Shown here: piece by piece, positions 1-12,061 of the stretch
Layout: each line of letters begins with the position of its first letter
Position numbering within the stretch: position 1 is the stretch's first letter
DNA from: Vigna angularis
Taxonomy: Eukaryota; Streptophyta; Magnoliopsida; Fabales; Fabaceae
DNA: 64,000 bases
Assembly: GCF_016808095.1 (NCBI RefSeq)
Contig: NC_068975.1
Location: 26,277,501-26,341,500, forward strand
Reading direction: 5' to 3'
The notes under the pieces: generated by a model
What the model was told of the DNA's origin: nothing
Database searches by the model: none
What the model saw: only the letters and a program-made list of their open reading frames with translations
Translations under genes and position numbers: made by a program

Positions 1-53
1 ACAACAGATAATGAATTATAAATGAAAAAATAGAATAAGATTTGCACACATAC

Positions 54-3000
54 CCACTGTCTCTAATGCCTTTAAACCAGTTCCGTATATCTGATCCATT
101 TGGTTCCGCATATCCTTCTTTATTAATGTCGACCTTAGATCCATCTGTGACAGTCAAAGAACCCTTTGGCAATTTGGAGTTCCCTTCTCCAAGAAGACCT
201 GACCTCTCAAAATCAATCATGACCATAGCAGCTCTTACCTCTCCAGGTAAAGCTTGACTTATGGATGGAGACCAAAGGGAATGTATACAACGAAGTAGCT
301 GGAAAACAAGAATGTGATTTACTTATAAATACAAAGTAGTTACAGAGAAAGATTATAAAGCATACCGATCCTTTTGTTGCAAAGTAATACAGGAAACATA
401 ACATGGCCAGCCTCTTAATGGCAGGTATACATACTTTCAAGAGAGGAGTCACCATCCATGCTATGTGAGAGGCCATTGGATTTATTGGAGTTGAATTTGG
501 TGTTGCGCTGTTTTCTGAATTCCAATTGCCTTTCTTCAATCCACTCCTCTTAAGTGCCCTTTCAAAGAATGTCAAGGTATGAAAAATTGACCACATTACA
601 GGTGCTTCAGAGCACAACTGAACCAAACCTTGTGGACCTGACAGATATTTTTCCTGCCACTCAGATTGTGTCCACTGATGGCTCAAAGGTTCTAAAAGCC
701 ATTTTAAAACTTCTTGTTGCTGTTCAATTCTGAGCCAAGTTTAGAGCAATAACAAGAAGTGGTTAATTGCAAAACATCAAAAGACTATCAAATAAGAATT
801 AACAGAATTACGTCTCCTGTTGGATTCTTACCCAGAAGAAGAAGCCATAACAAGAAAAGCTTCACCTAAAAGATTATGCTCACTCTGTAGCAAACAACCG
901 TCCCTTTGCAAACATGCCATTGTATCAGCAATGCCCTACATATAAAATTCATAAATTAAATAAAAGCTATCTCGTACCAAACCACATTTTAGGAAGTGGA
1001 GAAAAATTTTCTATAGAGCATATATGAAGTGTAAAAATTGTAATGACTAAACGATTGGGAAACAAGATATTAATGCACTATCTATGTCTCCTGACATAGC
1101 AACAGGGTGGGCTTATACTAGCATCTAAAATTTTAGTAGCAGAATAGTGCCATAAGCCAAAACTCAGTAAGAATTTTGAACATTATTTGTATTTTATAGA
1201 AATAATGTACAAACCTCTTGTCAGATAAACCTTAACTTCACTCGTGTCTCTCTGCATATGAAACAAGTTTAAGCAAATAATTTAACACCTAAAGTCCCAA
1301 ACCCATACACAAGTTTATTCCCGAACTTCATAAGCTATTTAAACTTCAATGTGTAGTTGATATCAGACCACATACATCCCCTTCAATGCTGCAATTAATG
1401 TAGCCCAAAGAGGACGCCACTAGGGAAAGTTAGGATAACCCCAATTTAGACAGATTTTTAAGATGTGCACAATTATGCAACGCAATGTAAATTATGAAAT
1501 TAATGGACTCTTGGCTTTCAGCTAGATCTTTATTTTTAAAAGTGTGGAACTAGGTCCCACTTATTTAAAAAATTATGGTTATAATTATGTCATACCATAG
1601 GAACAAAATTCATAATGGTGCTCTAATAGGCTATTGCAGGCTGGGTTTAAGGACCCAACTAAAAATATGTAAAACTACAGAGATCCATTACAAACATTTA
1701 GGTCCCTATAGTTTTGAAAGTATAAAGGTTTGTGAATCCAACGTACCATCAGAAATTTTGATCATGTTTAGCATCTTATTGTAACAAAAATAACCACACT
1801 GCTTCTGCCAGAGTTAAATTCACTTAGCCACATCCAATTAAACTCCCATTATTAAGTTTCAAAGTTAACTTCAAGTTTTGTAAGAGGTTTGGCTAATAAT
1901 TTGAAATGGTATACACCAGTATATTCACGTGTGAGGAAGAGGACCTAAGAATGAAACAAGGTAATGAACAGAAGACAAATATTAGAGCACAAAGCACGAA
2001 AACTGATTTCAATACATGATAATAGATGTCAAGTCAAACTAGAAAATCAATATTCAAGATATTCATACAAAAATTGTGAAGACTAGAAAAACAAAATTTT
2101 AGAATTCATGTTACTGCACAGGTTGCTTTGAAAAATAATCTTATTGGAGGATATCAAAAGATAATGTAGCTAGAAAGTATGAACCCTAAACTTACATAAG
2201 AATAATTTACAAATAGATTAAGGTTACTCTCATTGAATGATTTCTCCTCCATGGCCCCTCCTCTGTAAATTTCATATTTAAGTGCAGTCCTATATATGTA
2301 TTTCTCTCATTCATGTATACACGAAACGATTCCCATTTATTTGACAGAACCAGCTAATTATAGTTTTCCATCAATTGATGTTTAAAGAATTCACCTTCAT
2401 ATGAGGTAAAATGCTTTTGTCGGCAGCTTTTGCTATCCGAATAAATGATGTACAGATCTGCAGCCTTGCATGGCGTGCACTATGCACTGATGTATCCTAT
2501 CAAAAGACATAGCAATAAAAATTAAACATGCCACACAATTTCTCAACGGTTGAAATTAACAATAAAAAACAGATTGTTGTAGGAACCTTGATTATGGTTG
2601 GCAGAGATGTTAGAAGTTCAAATAATTTACTAATAACACTGCCAACTGCATCAGGGAAATATTTCAGAAAGGGGCCCATAGCATCCAAATAGTGAACAAG
2701 TACTTCAACAAGTGCAGGCTCCGTCCACTTTAAGGAAATTAAGCGTTGAAGTATACCTACAAGACACAGTAACCATAACTATAACAGAGGTCTAAGAAAG
2801 AAATTCTAAAAGTTTAATTTGGAAGATTAACCAAAGTAACCTTCAAACGTTCTACATAATGCAAACTGGACTTCAGCATTTGTCTTGGTGAAGTCATTGG
2901 ATCCATCAAAAACTGCATTTACAACACCCTCTATAGCCAACTGCATACTTTCCATCACAGGTAAGTCCTACAGTAAGCAAAGCAGAAGCCATAACAGATA

Positions 3001-6000
3001 ATTACATAATAAGGTAGAAAAGGTGGGGGGATGACACCTGACACAGAGTATGTTTAAAATTGGAATGGAATTTATTTATACCTGAGTCGGTGCTGGAGAG
3101 AGCAAGAGACCTTTAATGACTGTATCAATCTTTTCAGATACTTTAGTAGCAGCTATAAGGGGTTTGTAAGAAGAAACAAACCTAATTAACTCCAACTGTT
3201 TTAATAAACCATTCATCAGTTAAATACATTTTGAAAGGGTTAATTTGACATAAAGCTTAAAGAAGAATATATGTAGATTTGGAACAAGAGAAAGATAAAC
3301 AGTTAAGAATACCAAGGCAGAATAGTTGAGTATATTGATACAAGAGCTGCATGTGACTTGCTCATAAGTAAAATATTTAAAGTAACATACTTGCTCTCTG
3401 TATTTTTCAACTTTGTCAGCCGTGCAAACTTGGTCCGGGGTTAAAAGTCAAAATGTTACAATGCACAAAATACTTTCTCTATATCTTTTACAGGTTTAAA
3501 TGTCCAAAAGTGAAATTATAAAAATATTGAAAAACCATAAGTGTTCCATAATGACTAATGCAGAAGCCATGATGTATAAAAGTTTACTTAAGATTTACTT
3601 AAAATCATTTGAAACATTGGAAGCAATTAAACCATTAGCTCCAATTATTATCTTAGAACTTCAAGATGAAAAAAATCAGTAATATAAATTAATAACATCC
3701 ATACAACACATTCAATGACATTTTTTTCCTGTAAACAGAAGGGAAAAAAATTGCATATATCGTGTGATGAAAAATACTATCCAACTTCACATGTGCATGA
3801 GACATACCAATCTAGATCGATAAAGGCTGAATGTTCCCTTGCACTCAAAATCTTCGCTCCACAACTCCAATACCCCTAAAGTAATGGCAGTCTCATGCAG
3901 AATTTTCTCTCTCTTGAGCATGCGAGGGAAAGATGTATCCAAAATTGCACCACAAAAATCATCACTCACAAAGCTTAGAGTCTTCTTCTTTGCATTTTCA
4001 ACTTCTCCAGAACCTGTGCTACTAACAGCTGAACTGTCAGCAGCTGAATGTGTGGAATTTTTTGGCTTTGACATCAAATCCCTCATTAGTACCTACAGGT
4101 AGACATTTGAGGAAAGAAATGAGACATAGCCATTTGATACACAGTATTGACTATTCACTAAGAAACATGGAACACCATCAAACAGTACTATGGTGAAGTA
4201 TTCCCACATACCAGCCAAAATTGCAGGGATTGAAAATGAATAGCAAACTTGAAATGTTGGAAAAATCCCAGCATCTGGAGAGAAACAAGAGAAATTAAAA
4301 TGAAAGGATAAAATAAAATACAAGAAAAAATACATGCTCCAGTAAAATAGTAGTAAAATAAAAAGGCAAAAAATTGTCTTTGGGCTTAGCAACATACGTG
4401 TTATACTGGATAGTGACATACGTGTTATTCATAACAACATATATGTTAGGATATTTATCCTATTTTATCATCATTATAGTGTGTCAAGAGTTACCCTATT
4501 TATCATGATTATATTATGTCTAGGATTACCCTATTTATCATGATTATATTGTGTCTAGGGTTACCCTATTTATCATGTATTTGTGTATCAATTTATTCTT
4601 ATAAATAGAAGATTGTGTATCTCGTAATATATATCTGTCCGGCGCCACAGTTCTTTGTCGCCCGCCGCTGCCCGCCGCTGCCCGCTGCTGCCTGCCGCCG
4701 GCCACCGTCAACCGTCGGCCACCGTCGTCCGTCGCCGGCCACCGTCCGGCCACCGTCTCCGGCCACCGTCACCGCCGGCCACCGCCCGCCGTTGCCGGCC
4801 ACCGTCGTCCATCACTGTCAAAGTTTCCTTCGTCTAAATCCTTAGGGTTTTCTTGTTCTTCGTTAGTACTATTCGTCTTCTTCAGAAATGGCGTCTGGCA
4901 GTACTCTTTCCTTCTCTGGAAGTCCATCAATTACCTCCGAGAAGCTAAATGGAAAAAATTATCTATCATGGTCTGCTGCCGTTGAAATGTGGTTCCTTGG
5001 CCAAGGGCATTATGACCACCTTGAGCGAGATGGAAGCCATGTGCCTACTGAAAAAGCTGATCAGTGGAAACAAGCAGATTTCCAGTTGTGTGCCTTGTTA
5101 TGGCAATCAGTGGAACCCAAACTTTTTGTATCTTTGAGGGCTTTCAAAACTTGTCACTCCTTTTGGAAGAAAGCCCAAAGCATTTATGCCAACGATATTC
5201 AACGTCTCTATGACACTACGAATAAACTTGCATCTCTTAAAATGGCAGACCATGATATGGTGTCCTTCATGGCTGAAGCCCAATCTGCTGTCGAAGAACT
5301 TAGGATGTTTTTGGAAGTAGATCCATTAGAGGATATAAAAAAGAAACTAGACAAATTCTACATGGTGTTGATCCTTCGTGCCCTACATCCCGATTTTGAT
5401 CATCTCAGAGATCAACTTCTAACTAGTCATGAGGTCCCCTCTATGGAAACATTGACCACTCGCCTTCTGCGTGTCCCGGTATCTCAAACTCAAGAAGCGC
5501 ATGAACTAGTGGAACCATCTGTCATGGTTGCCACACGAGGAAGAGGAGGACGTGGCACTAGAGGAGGAGGACGAAGAGGTCGGGGACGTACTCAATGCAC
5601 ATATTGTAAAAGGATGGGTCATACTCAAGAGAATTGCTACTCCTTACATGGTTTCCCTTCCAAAACCGCCAATATTTCGAAGACTAAACTTCCACTTTGA
5701 AAACTGAAACCTCCACTTCTATGTTTTCTGAGGATGAATATCAAGAGTATTTAAGGTTAAAGTCTAACAGCTTGGCACAACCATCTCAATCTCCCAATAC
5801 ATCAACAGCATGCGTTTCTCAATCTATGGAATGTCAAAATTCATGGATAATTGACTCAGGTGCTTCTGATCACATTTCTAGTAATACCTCTTTGTTCTCA
5901 TCTATTTCCTTTCGAGAAAAACCTCATTTCATAACCCTTGCAAATGGATCTAAAACTTCTTCCAAAGGAGTCGGTCATGTTTCTTTGTCTCCCTCCCTCA

Positions 6001-9000
6001 ATCTCAACTCAGTCCTTTTTGTCCCTAATTGTCCTTTTAATTTAATTTCCTTAAGCCAGTTGACTAAAATGTTAAATTGTTCAATAACCTTTGATCATAA
6101 ATCTTTTGTTATACAAGAGCGTGGTTCGAGGAGACAGATTGGAGAAGGATATGAAGCTGGCGGATTATACCATTTTGGATCTCGTCCAAGGGTGTCTTGT
6201 GTTGCTGCTCTTAATCCTAAAGTGCTACATGATCGACTTGGCCATCCTCATTTGTCCAAATTAAAAAAGATGTGTCCTGAACTTAGTGGTCTCCAAACCT
6301 TAGAATGTGAGTCATGTCAATTAGGAAAACATGTTAGATCTTCCTTTCCTAAAAGGTCTCAATCAATATGTAATTCTAGTTTTTCCATCATCCATTCTGA
6401 TATATGGGGACCTAGTCGTATCTCCTCCTTTGGTTTTAGATATTTTGTTACCTTTATTGATGAATATTCAAGATGTACTTGGGTTTATCTTATGAAAAAT
6501 CGTTCTGAATGGTTAGCTATCTTTACATCCTTTTTGAATGAAATCAAGAATCAATTTGGTCAAGTAATCAAAATATTAAGAAGTGATAATGCCAAAGAGT
6601 ATTTTTCATCCTCCTTTTCGGTCATCTTGAGTTCCCATGGTATCTTACATCAGTCTACTTGTCCTCATACACCACAGCAAAATGGTATAGCAGAACGAAA
6701 AAATAGACACTTGGTTGAAACTGCTCGTACCCTTTTGCTTGGTGCCCATATTCCTGTCCATCACTGGGGGATGCCATCTTAACTGCATGTTATCTTATTA
6801 ATAGGATGCCCTCCTCCTCTCTTGATAATAAAGTCCCTTTCTCCATTTTGTTTCCTAATGATCCTCTCTTTCATACATCTCCTCGAGTGTTTGGCTGTGT
6901 ATGTTTTGTTCATGACATGTCTCCAGGTCTAGACAAACTCTCCGCTCGCGCTCTCAAATGTGTCTTCTTAGGCTATTCTCGACTTCAAAAAGGATATCGG
7001 TGTTACTCTCCTGAAACTAAGAAGTATTACATGTCTGCCAATGTCACATTCTTTGAACAGACTCCTTACTTCTCTCCATTTGTTCAGGATGTTTCTATCC
7101 TCCAGCAGGTCCTTCCTATTCCAATGGTTGAGTCAAATAGCTCCACTGTCTCTGTCATTCCCAGTCATGATCACAATCCTTCTACACCTGTTTCTCCACA
7201 TACTGAGATCATCCCACACAGGGCCCCAATGGATAGTCCACCTCCCCAAGACAATGGTGAATCTCCTACTTCAGATTCTTCTCCCTCGTCACCTCCTCCC
7301 ACGCCTCCTGGTGCAAATGATTCAGCATGGCCTATTGCCCTCAGAAAAGGTACTCGTTCCACTCGGAACCCTCATCCCATTTATAATTTTCTAAGCTATC
7401 ATCGATTGTCGCCCTCCTATTTTTCTCTTTTATCCTCAGTGTCCTCTGTTGTTATACCCAAGAATGTGAAAGAAGCACTTGATCATCCTGGATGGCGACA
7501 AGCTATGATTGCAGAAATGCAGGCTCTTGACCACAGTAATACTTGGGAGCTGGTGCCCCTTCCCCCAGGAAAAAAGGCGGTTGGTTGTCGATGGGTGTAT
7601 GCAGTTAAAGTTGGCCCTGATGGTGAAATTGATCGGCTCAAAGCTCGGCTTGTTGCAAAAGGTTACACTCAGGTTTATGGTCTTGATTATTGTGACACTT
7701 TCTCTCCTGTAGCCAAGATGACTACTATTCGTCTCTTCTTTGCCATGGCAGCCATTCGTCACTGGCCACTTCATCAGTTGGATATCAAGAATGCCTTCCT
7801 ACATGGTGATCTTGAGGAAGAAGTTTATATGGAGCAACCTCCAGGGTTTGTTGCTCAGGGGGAGTCTGGTATGGTATGCAAATTGCATCGATCTCTATAT
7901 GGCCTCAAGCAATCCCCACGTGCTTGGTTTGGAAAGTTTAGCTCCATTGTTCAAAAATTTGGGCTAAAACGCAGTAAAGCAGACTATTCAGTTTTTTATT
8001 GTCATTCTTCTCTCGGGAAATGTGTTTACTTAATAGTATATGTTGATGATATTGTCATTACAGGAAATGATGCTGTTGGAATATCTCAACTAAAAGAGTA
8101 CTTGTGTAGACATTTTCAAACCAATGATCTTGGAAGTCTCAAATATTTCTTAGGCATTGAAGTAGCGCAATCAAAAGATGGAGTTGTAATCTCCCAAAGG
8201 AAGTATGCTCTTGATATATTACAAGAAACAGACATGATTGATTGTAGACCGGTAGACAGTCCCATGGACCCAAACCAGAAATTAAGGACAGAAGAAGGTG
8301 AATTATTCTCCGATCCAGAGAGGTATAGGAGGCTGGTTGGCAAACTGATTTATCTCACTATTACAAGGCCAGATCTATCCTTTGCAGTTGGAGTGGTTAG
8401 TCAGTTCATGCAGGCTCCATGTATTGACCATTGGAATGCTCTCATTCGCATTCTAAGGTATGTAAAGAAGGTCTCCCGGGCAAGGATTGTTATATGAAGA
8501 TAAAGGAAGCATTCATGTCTCTGGGTATTGTGATGCAGATTGGGCAGGTTCACCTATTGATAGACGGTCTACAAAAGGATATTGTGTTTTTCTGGGAGGA
8601 AACATTATTGCATGGAAAAGTAAAAAACAGAATGTAGTAGCTCGATCAACCGCGGAAGCCGAGTATAGGGCAATGGCATCACTAACATGTGAACTTATAT
8701 GGGTGAAACAATTCCTTCAAGAGGTTAAATTTTGTGACATCCATACTATGAAGATGTATTGCGACAATCAAGCTGCTCTCCACATTGCATCAAATCCAGT
8801 GTTTCACGAGAGGACTAAACATATAGAAATTGATTGTCATTTTGTTCGTGAAAAGTTGTTGACCAAAGAAATATGTACTGAGTTTATTGGGTCAAACGAT
8901 CAACTCACAGATGTATTGACCAAGTCATTAAGGGGTCCTCGGATTGAGTTTATTTGTTCCAAGCTTGGTACATACAATTTGTATGCTCCAGCTTAAGGGG

Positions 9001-11995
9001 GAGTGTTAGGATATTTATCCTATTTTATCATCATTATAGTGTGTCAAGGGTTACCCTATTTATCATGATTATATTATGTCTAGGATTACCCTATTTATCA
9101 TGATTATATTGTGTCTAAGGTTACCCTATTTATCATGTATTTGTGTATCAATTTATTCTTATAAATAGAAGATTGTGAGAGGGATCAATCAAGCCCTCTA
9201 GAATTATTTTACAGTTTCAATCTTAAGTATATAGAATTAAACAAGACAGCAAGAAAGGAAAACATAAGGTTACTTGTATGGACACAACAGTTAAAAAAGG
9301 AGAGAAAACAATACTAAAAGTTAACAAGTTAAAAACAGAATCAGAAAACACCAGTTAAAAATGTAAAATTTAAGTAGAATCAAAATATGGCCGAATTTAA
9401 AACATAATTAGAAAATAACAACAAAAATCAGAACTACACAATATTAGTAGAACTAAAAATAAATAAAATGAGTAACTTTTATACAAAAATAAAGAAAATA
9501 TAGCATACATAAAAATAAAAAATAAATGATAAAAAAATCAAGAACGAAACAGGCAGAGCAGTAAAGCCAAAGGTGAATGGTGTGGACATCCTCGGAACGA
9601 CCACAAAGCATGAGAACAAAATATAGAGGCACACTGCAAAATGTAGAGGTCTGCAGAATTTAGCAGTAGCAACGTTATGACTTAAGCAGAAAGGAGACAC
9701 GGGAATGAATGATTATGACAAATAGGGTCTATGTTACAATACACAAAGAAATTAGTTAAGATAGTTAGAATATTCATGAGTCAGTTACTTGAGGTGTTAG
9801 ATATAAATAGGGAAGGAGAGGAGAGGATAAAGGAGGTGAATTTTGTAGATTGAGCGTTAGCTCTTTGCTAAGGGGAAGTCCTTAAAGGAGAGAGTGTTCT
9901 CCTATTTTTGGTTCACTTCATTCTATTCAATACAAACCTTTCTTTTGTTGCTCTTTTCAATTCTTGATTTCTGACAAATTGGTCAGATCTGTCAGCTCTT
10001 CTACTGCCAAGGTTCATTACAGAAAGTCATTTGAGTACATTGGAAAGATGGGTCAGTGAACAAGGGAAGGTGGTTGTAGAGTTGAAAGCTGATATGGCTA
10101 TTATTAAAGAAAGTTTGCCAGACATTAAAGAAATAAAAAAAATGTCACAAGATATCAAGAAAAGCAAAAAATTGTCTGAAGGAGGAAACTCCTTTATTGA
10201 TGATGAAGACAAAGGAAGAAAGATATCTACATAGTAGTACATCAAATGAGGAGGCTGAGGCCTTGGATTAAAAGGGTGGAGTTTCCCATGTTTGAAGGGA
10301 ATGACTCCTCAAGCTTGGTGTCACAAGCAAATCAACATCAAAGATCAATTGCAAGGATATTTCTTTGCAAGGCTGCAATCTGAGATTTAAAATCAGATTC
10401 CACCACAGGATCCAAAGGATTAGAGCGCTCGAGATGTGGGAGAAGGTTCAGCAATGAAGAATTCACACCCTCTGTAGTGAAGAAAAAACCAGAAAATAAA
10501 AAGTGACATTTGCAAGAGAAACAAATATTATGATGGAGGAAGAGATGCATCAATAAAGAGAGTGAATAAAGGCTCATCAGCACAAGTGTGAACAACAAAA
10601 TAACAACAATAACTACATATTTGGCAAACAAGTGATGTGGAAAAATTTGCAAGAAAGAGCACCAAGACAAGTTATTCTGTCATCTGTAACTATAATGTTG
10701 AATTCAAAACAATATATGACAATTTTTCAAAAGAGAAGCCAAAATCATACGTAATATGTCATTTTAAGCAAAGTCTTCCCTTCCCTGAGCTATATTAACT
10801 CATACCTGTTCTAGGTAAAGTGGAAGTAAGCTGCTATCACCAGCAATACTTTGCAAGTTAAAAGAGCCCAGTGACACCATACTTTCACATATATATTCAG
10901 CAAATTCGTATTCACCCTCATCTATAGACCCAGGACTTGAACCGGATCTATACAAAAATTCTCTAGATACATTCATCAACGTGTGAAAGATGTTATTCAT
11001 GGCTTGGTCAAATTTAGGGATAGATGTTTCAATAGGCCTCCTCCTACATACACAATTCAGAGTGACCAGTGGTATTATTGATCCATGAAATATGCATAAA
11101 ACTATTAAAGAACAATAACACATACCTTGGAGAGACAAGTTTGAAGAACTCCGAAGCATGAAGACGAAAATCTGGAGCAGATAGTAGCACACCACAACTG
11201 CAGGGAGTTAACAGAAAAACATGACCAGACGATATAGAAATTATGTACTGAGAATATTGCATGGTGCAAGATAATAGAGGAAATAAATATACCCGTGAAT
11301 AATGCCGTGCTCAGCTAAATCTGACAATGGAGCCCATTCAGCATACGCATTCACTGCATTTAGAGTAGCTGTTACAGTGGCAGCATGCTGTTTGGCAATA
11401 TCCATCTGATTTCTACCAGCTTCATTCATTGCAGCTGTAAAGTGTCTTTCTAGTAACTGCATCAAATATTACGAGTCACAACGTCATTAACAATGACAAA
11501 AGATTAACATGTAAGAAAGGTGTTTAGAGCTGAAATGTACATTGTATAATAGTGGAAAAATTTCACTCAACGATTGAGTTAGCCCACGCAAAAGTAGCCT
11601 TCGCCGATCACCTGAACACATCAACATGATTAGTAAAAATAAATATGCAACATACGACATAAGGAGAGATCACTCAATATCAAATAGACAACATTTGTGT
11701 CAACAGCCAGCCTGTTAGGAGTGTTGGGTTTATGTCTTGTATTTTATTTGTAGGACACTTAGTTTATTTGCAATGCTGTTAAATAGCTGGTATGGCACTA
11801 TTGTGTTGGTGAATTCCTAGAATCCAGAACCGCAACTTCATTTGTGCTATAACAGCTGCTATAGATGTTGTGGTTACAGCATGCCTCCTGCATCCTTTGT
11901 CATCTTTGGTGAGTGTTCACTGATTGAATGAGTAAATATTAAGCCAATTCGTATGAACTTTTATTTTAATTTGCATAGAACTTCTTTTTTTATAC

Positions 11996-12061
<66 letters not shown>

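Larger units (their letters stand above)
4444..9177 (+). mobile_element. Ty1/copia LTR retrotransposon (element 1), antisense in HASTY intron
   Basis: A complete but decayed copia element of about 4.7 kb. Its two LTRs begin TGTTAGGATA at 4444 and 9004. Between them are a GC-rich leader, gag with a CCHC knuckle, protease, integrase, reverse transcriptase and RNase H in copia order, and a polypurine tract AAGGGGGAG just before the right LTR. The gag type (LNGKNYLSWSAAVEMW) resembles the Ale/Retrofit group, with low certainty. The right LTR may really extend to 9213 (ending TTTTACA), which would mean the left LTR lacks its last about 36 bp. No target-site duplication was found with either boundary. 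LTRs differ at 2 of 174 aligned bases, so insertion is fairly recent. It is antisense to the host gene. Confidence 0.92.
4275..10805 (-). other. HASTY intron 9 enlarged by retroelements
   Basis: A 6.5 kb intron between the exon ending ..LYLEQ and the exon starting MLGFFQHFK. Most introns of this gene are 80-900 bp; the one at 936-2394 is 1.46 kb and holds nothing I recognise. This intron contains a complete copia insertion (4444-9177), an AT-rich stretch (9214-9740) with no recognisable feature, a gypsy gag remnant (about 9740-10335) and an unassigned open stretch (10336-10480). Donor and acceptor are normal, so the gene appears able to splice across it. Confidence 0.85.

Noticed and set aside
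4491..4600. 35 bp repeats as a possible satellite
   Set aside because: Present identically in both LTRs of one element; internal LTR repeats.
4544..4845. Overlapping Pro/Arg/Ala-rich open frames on both strands
   Set aside because: They arise from the GC-rich tandem leader of a retrotransposon; open in many frames at once.
10336..10670. Extra HASTY exon
   Set aside because: The reading from exon 9 (..LYLEQ) to exon 10 (MLGFFQH..) is already continuous and in phase as in the known family; inserting this stretch would break it.
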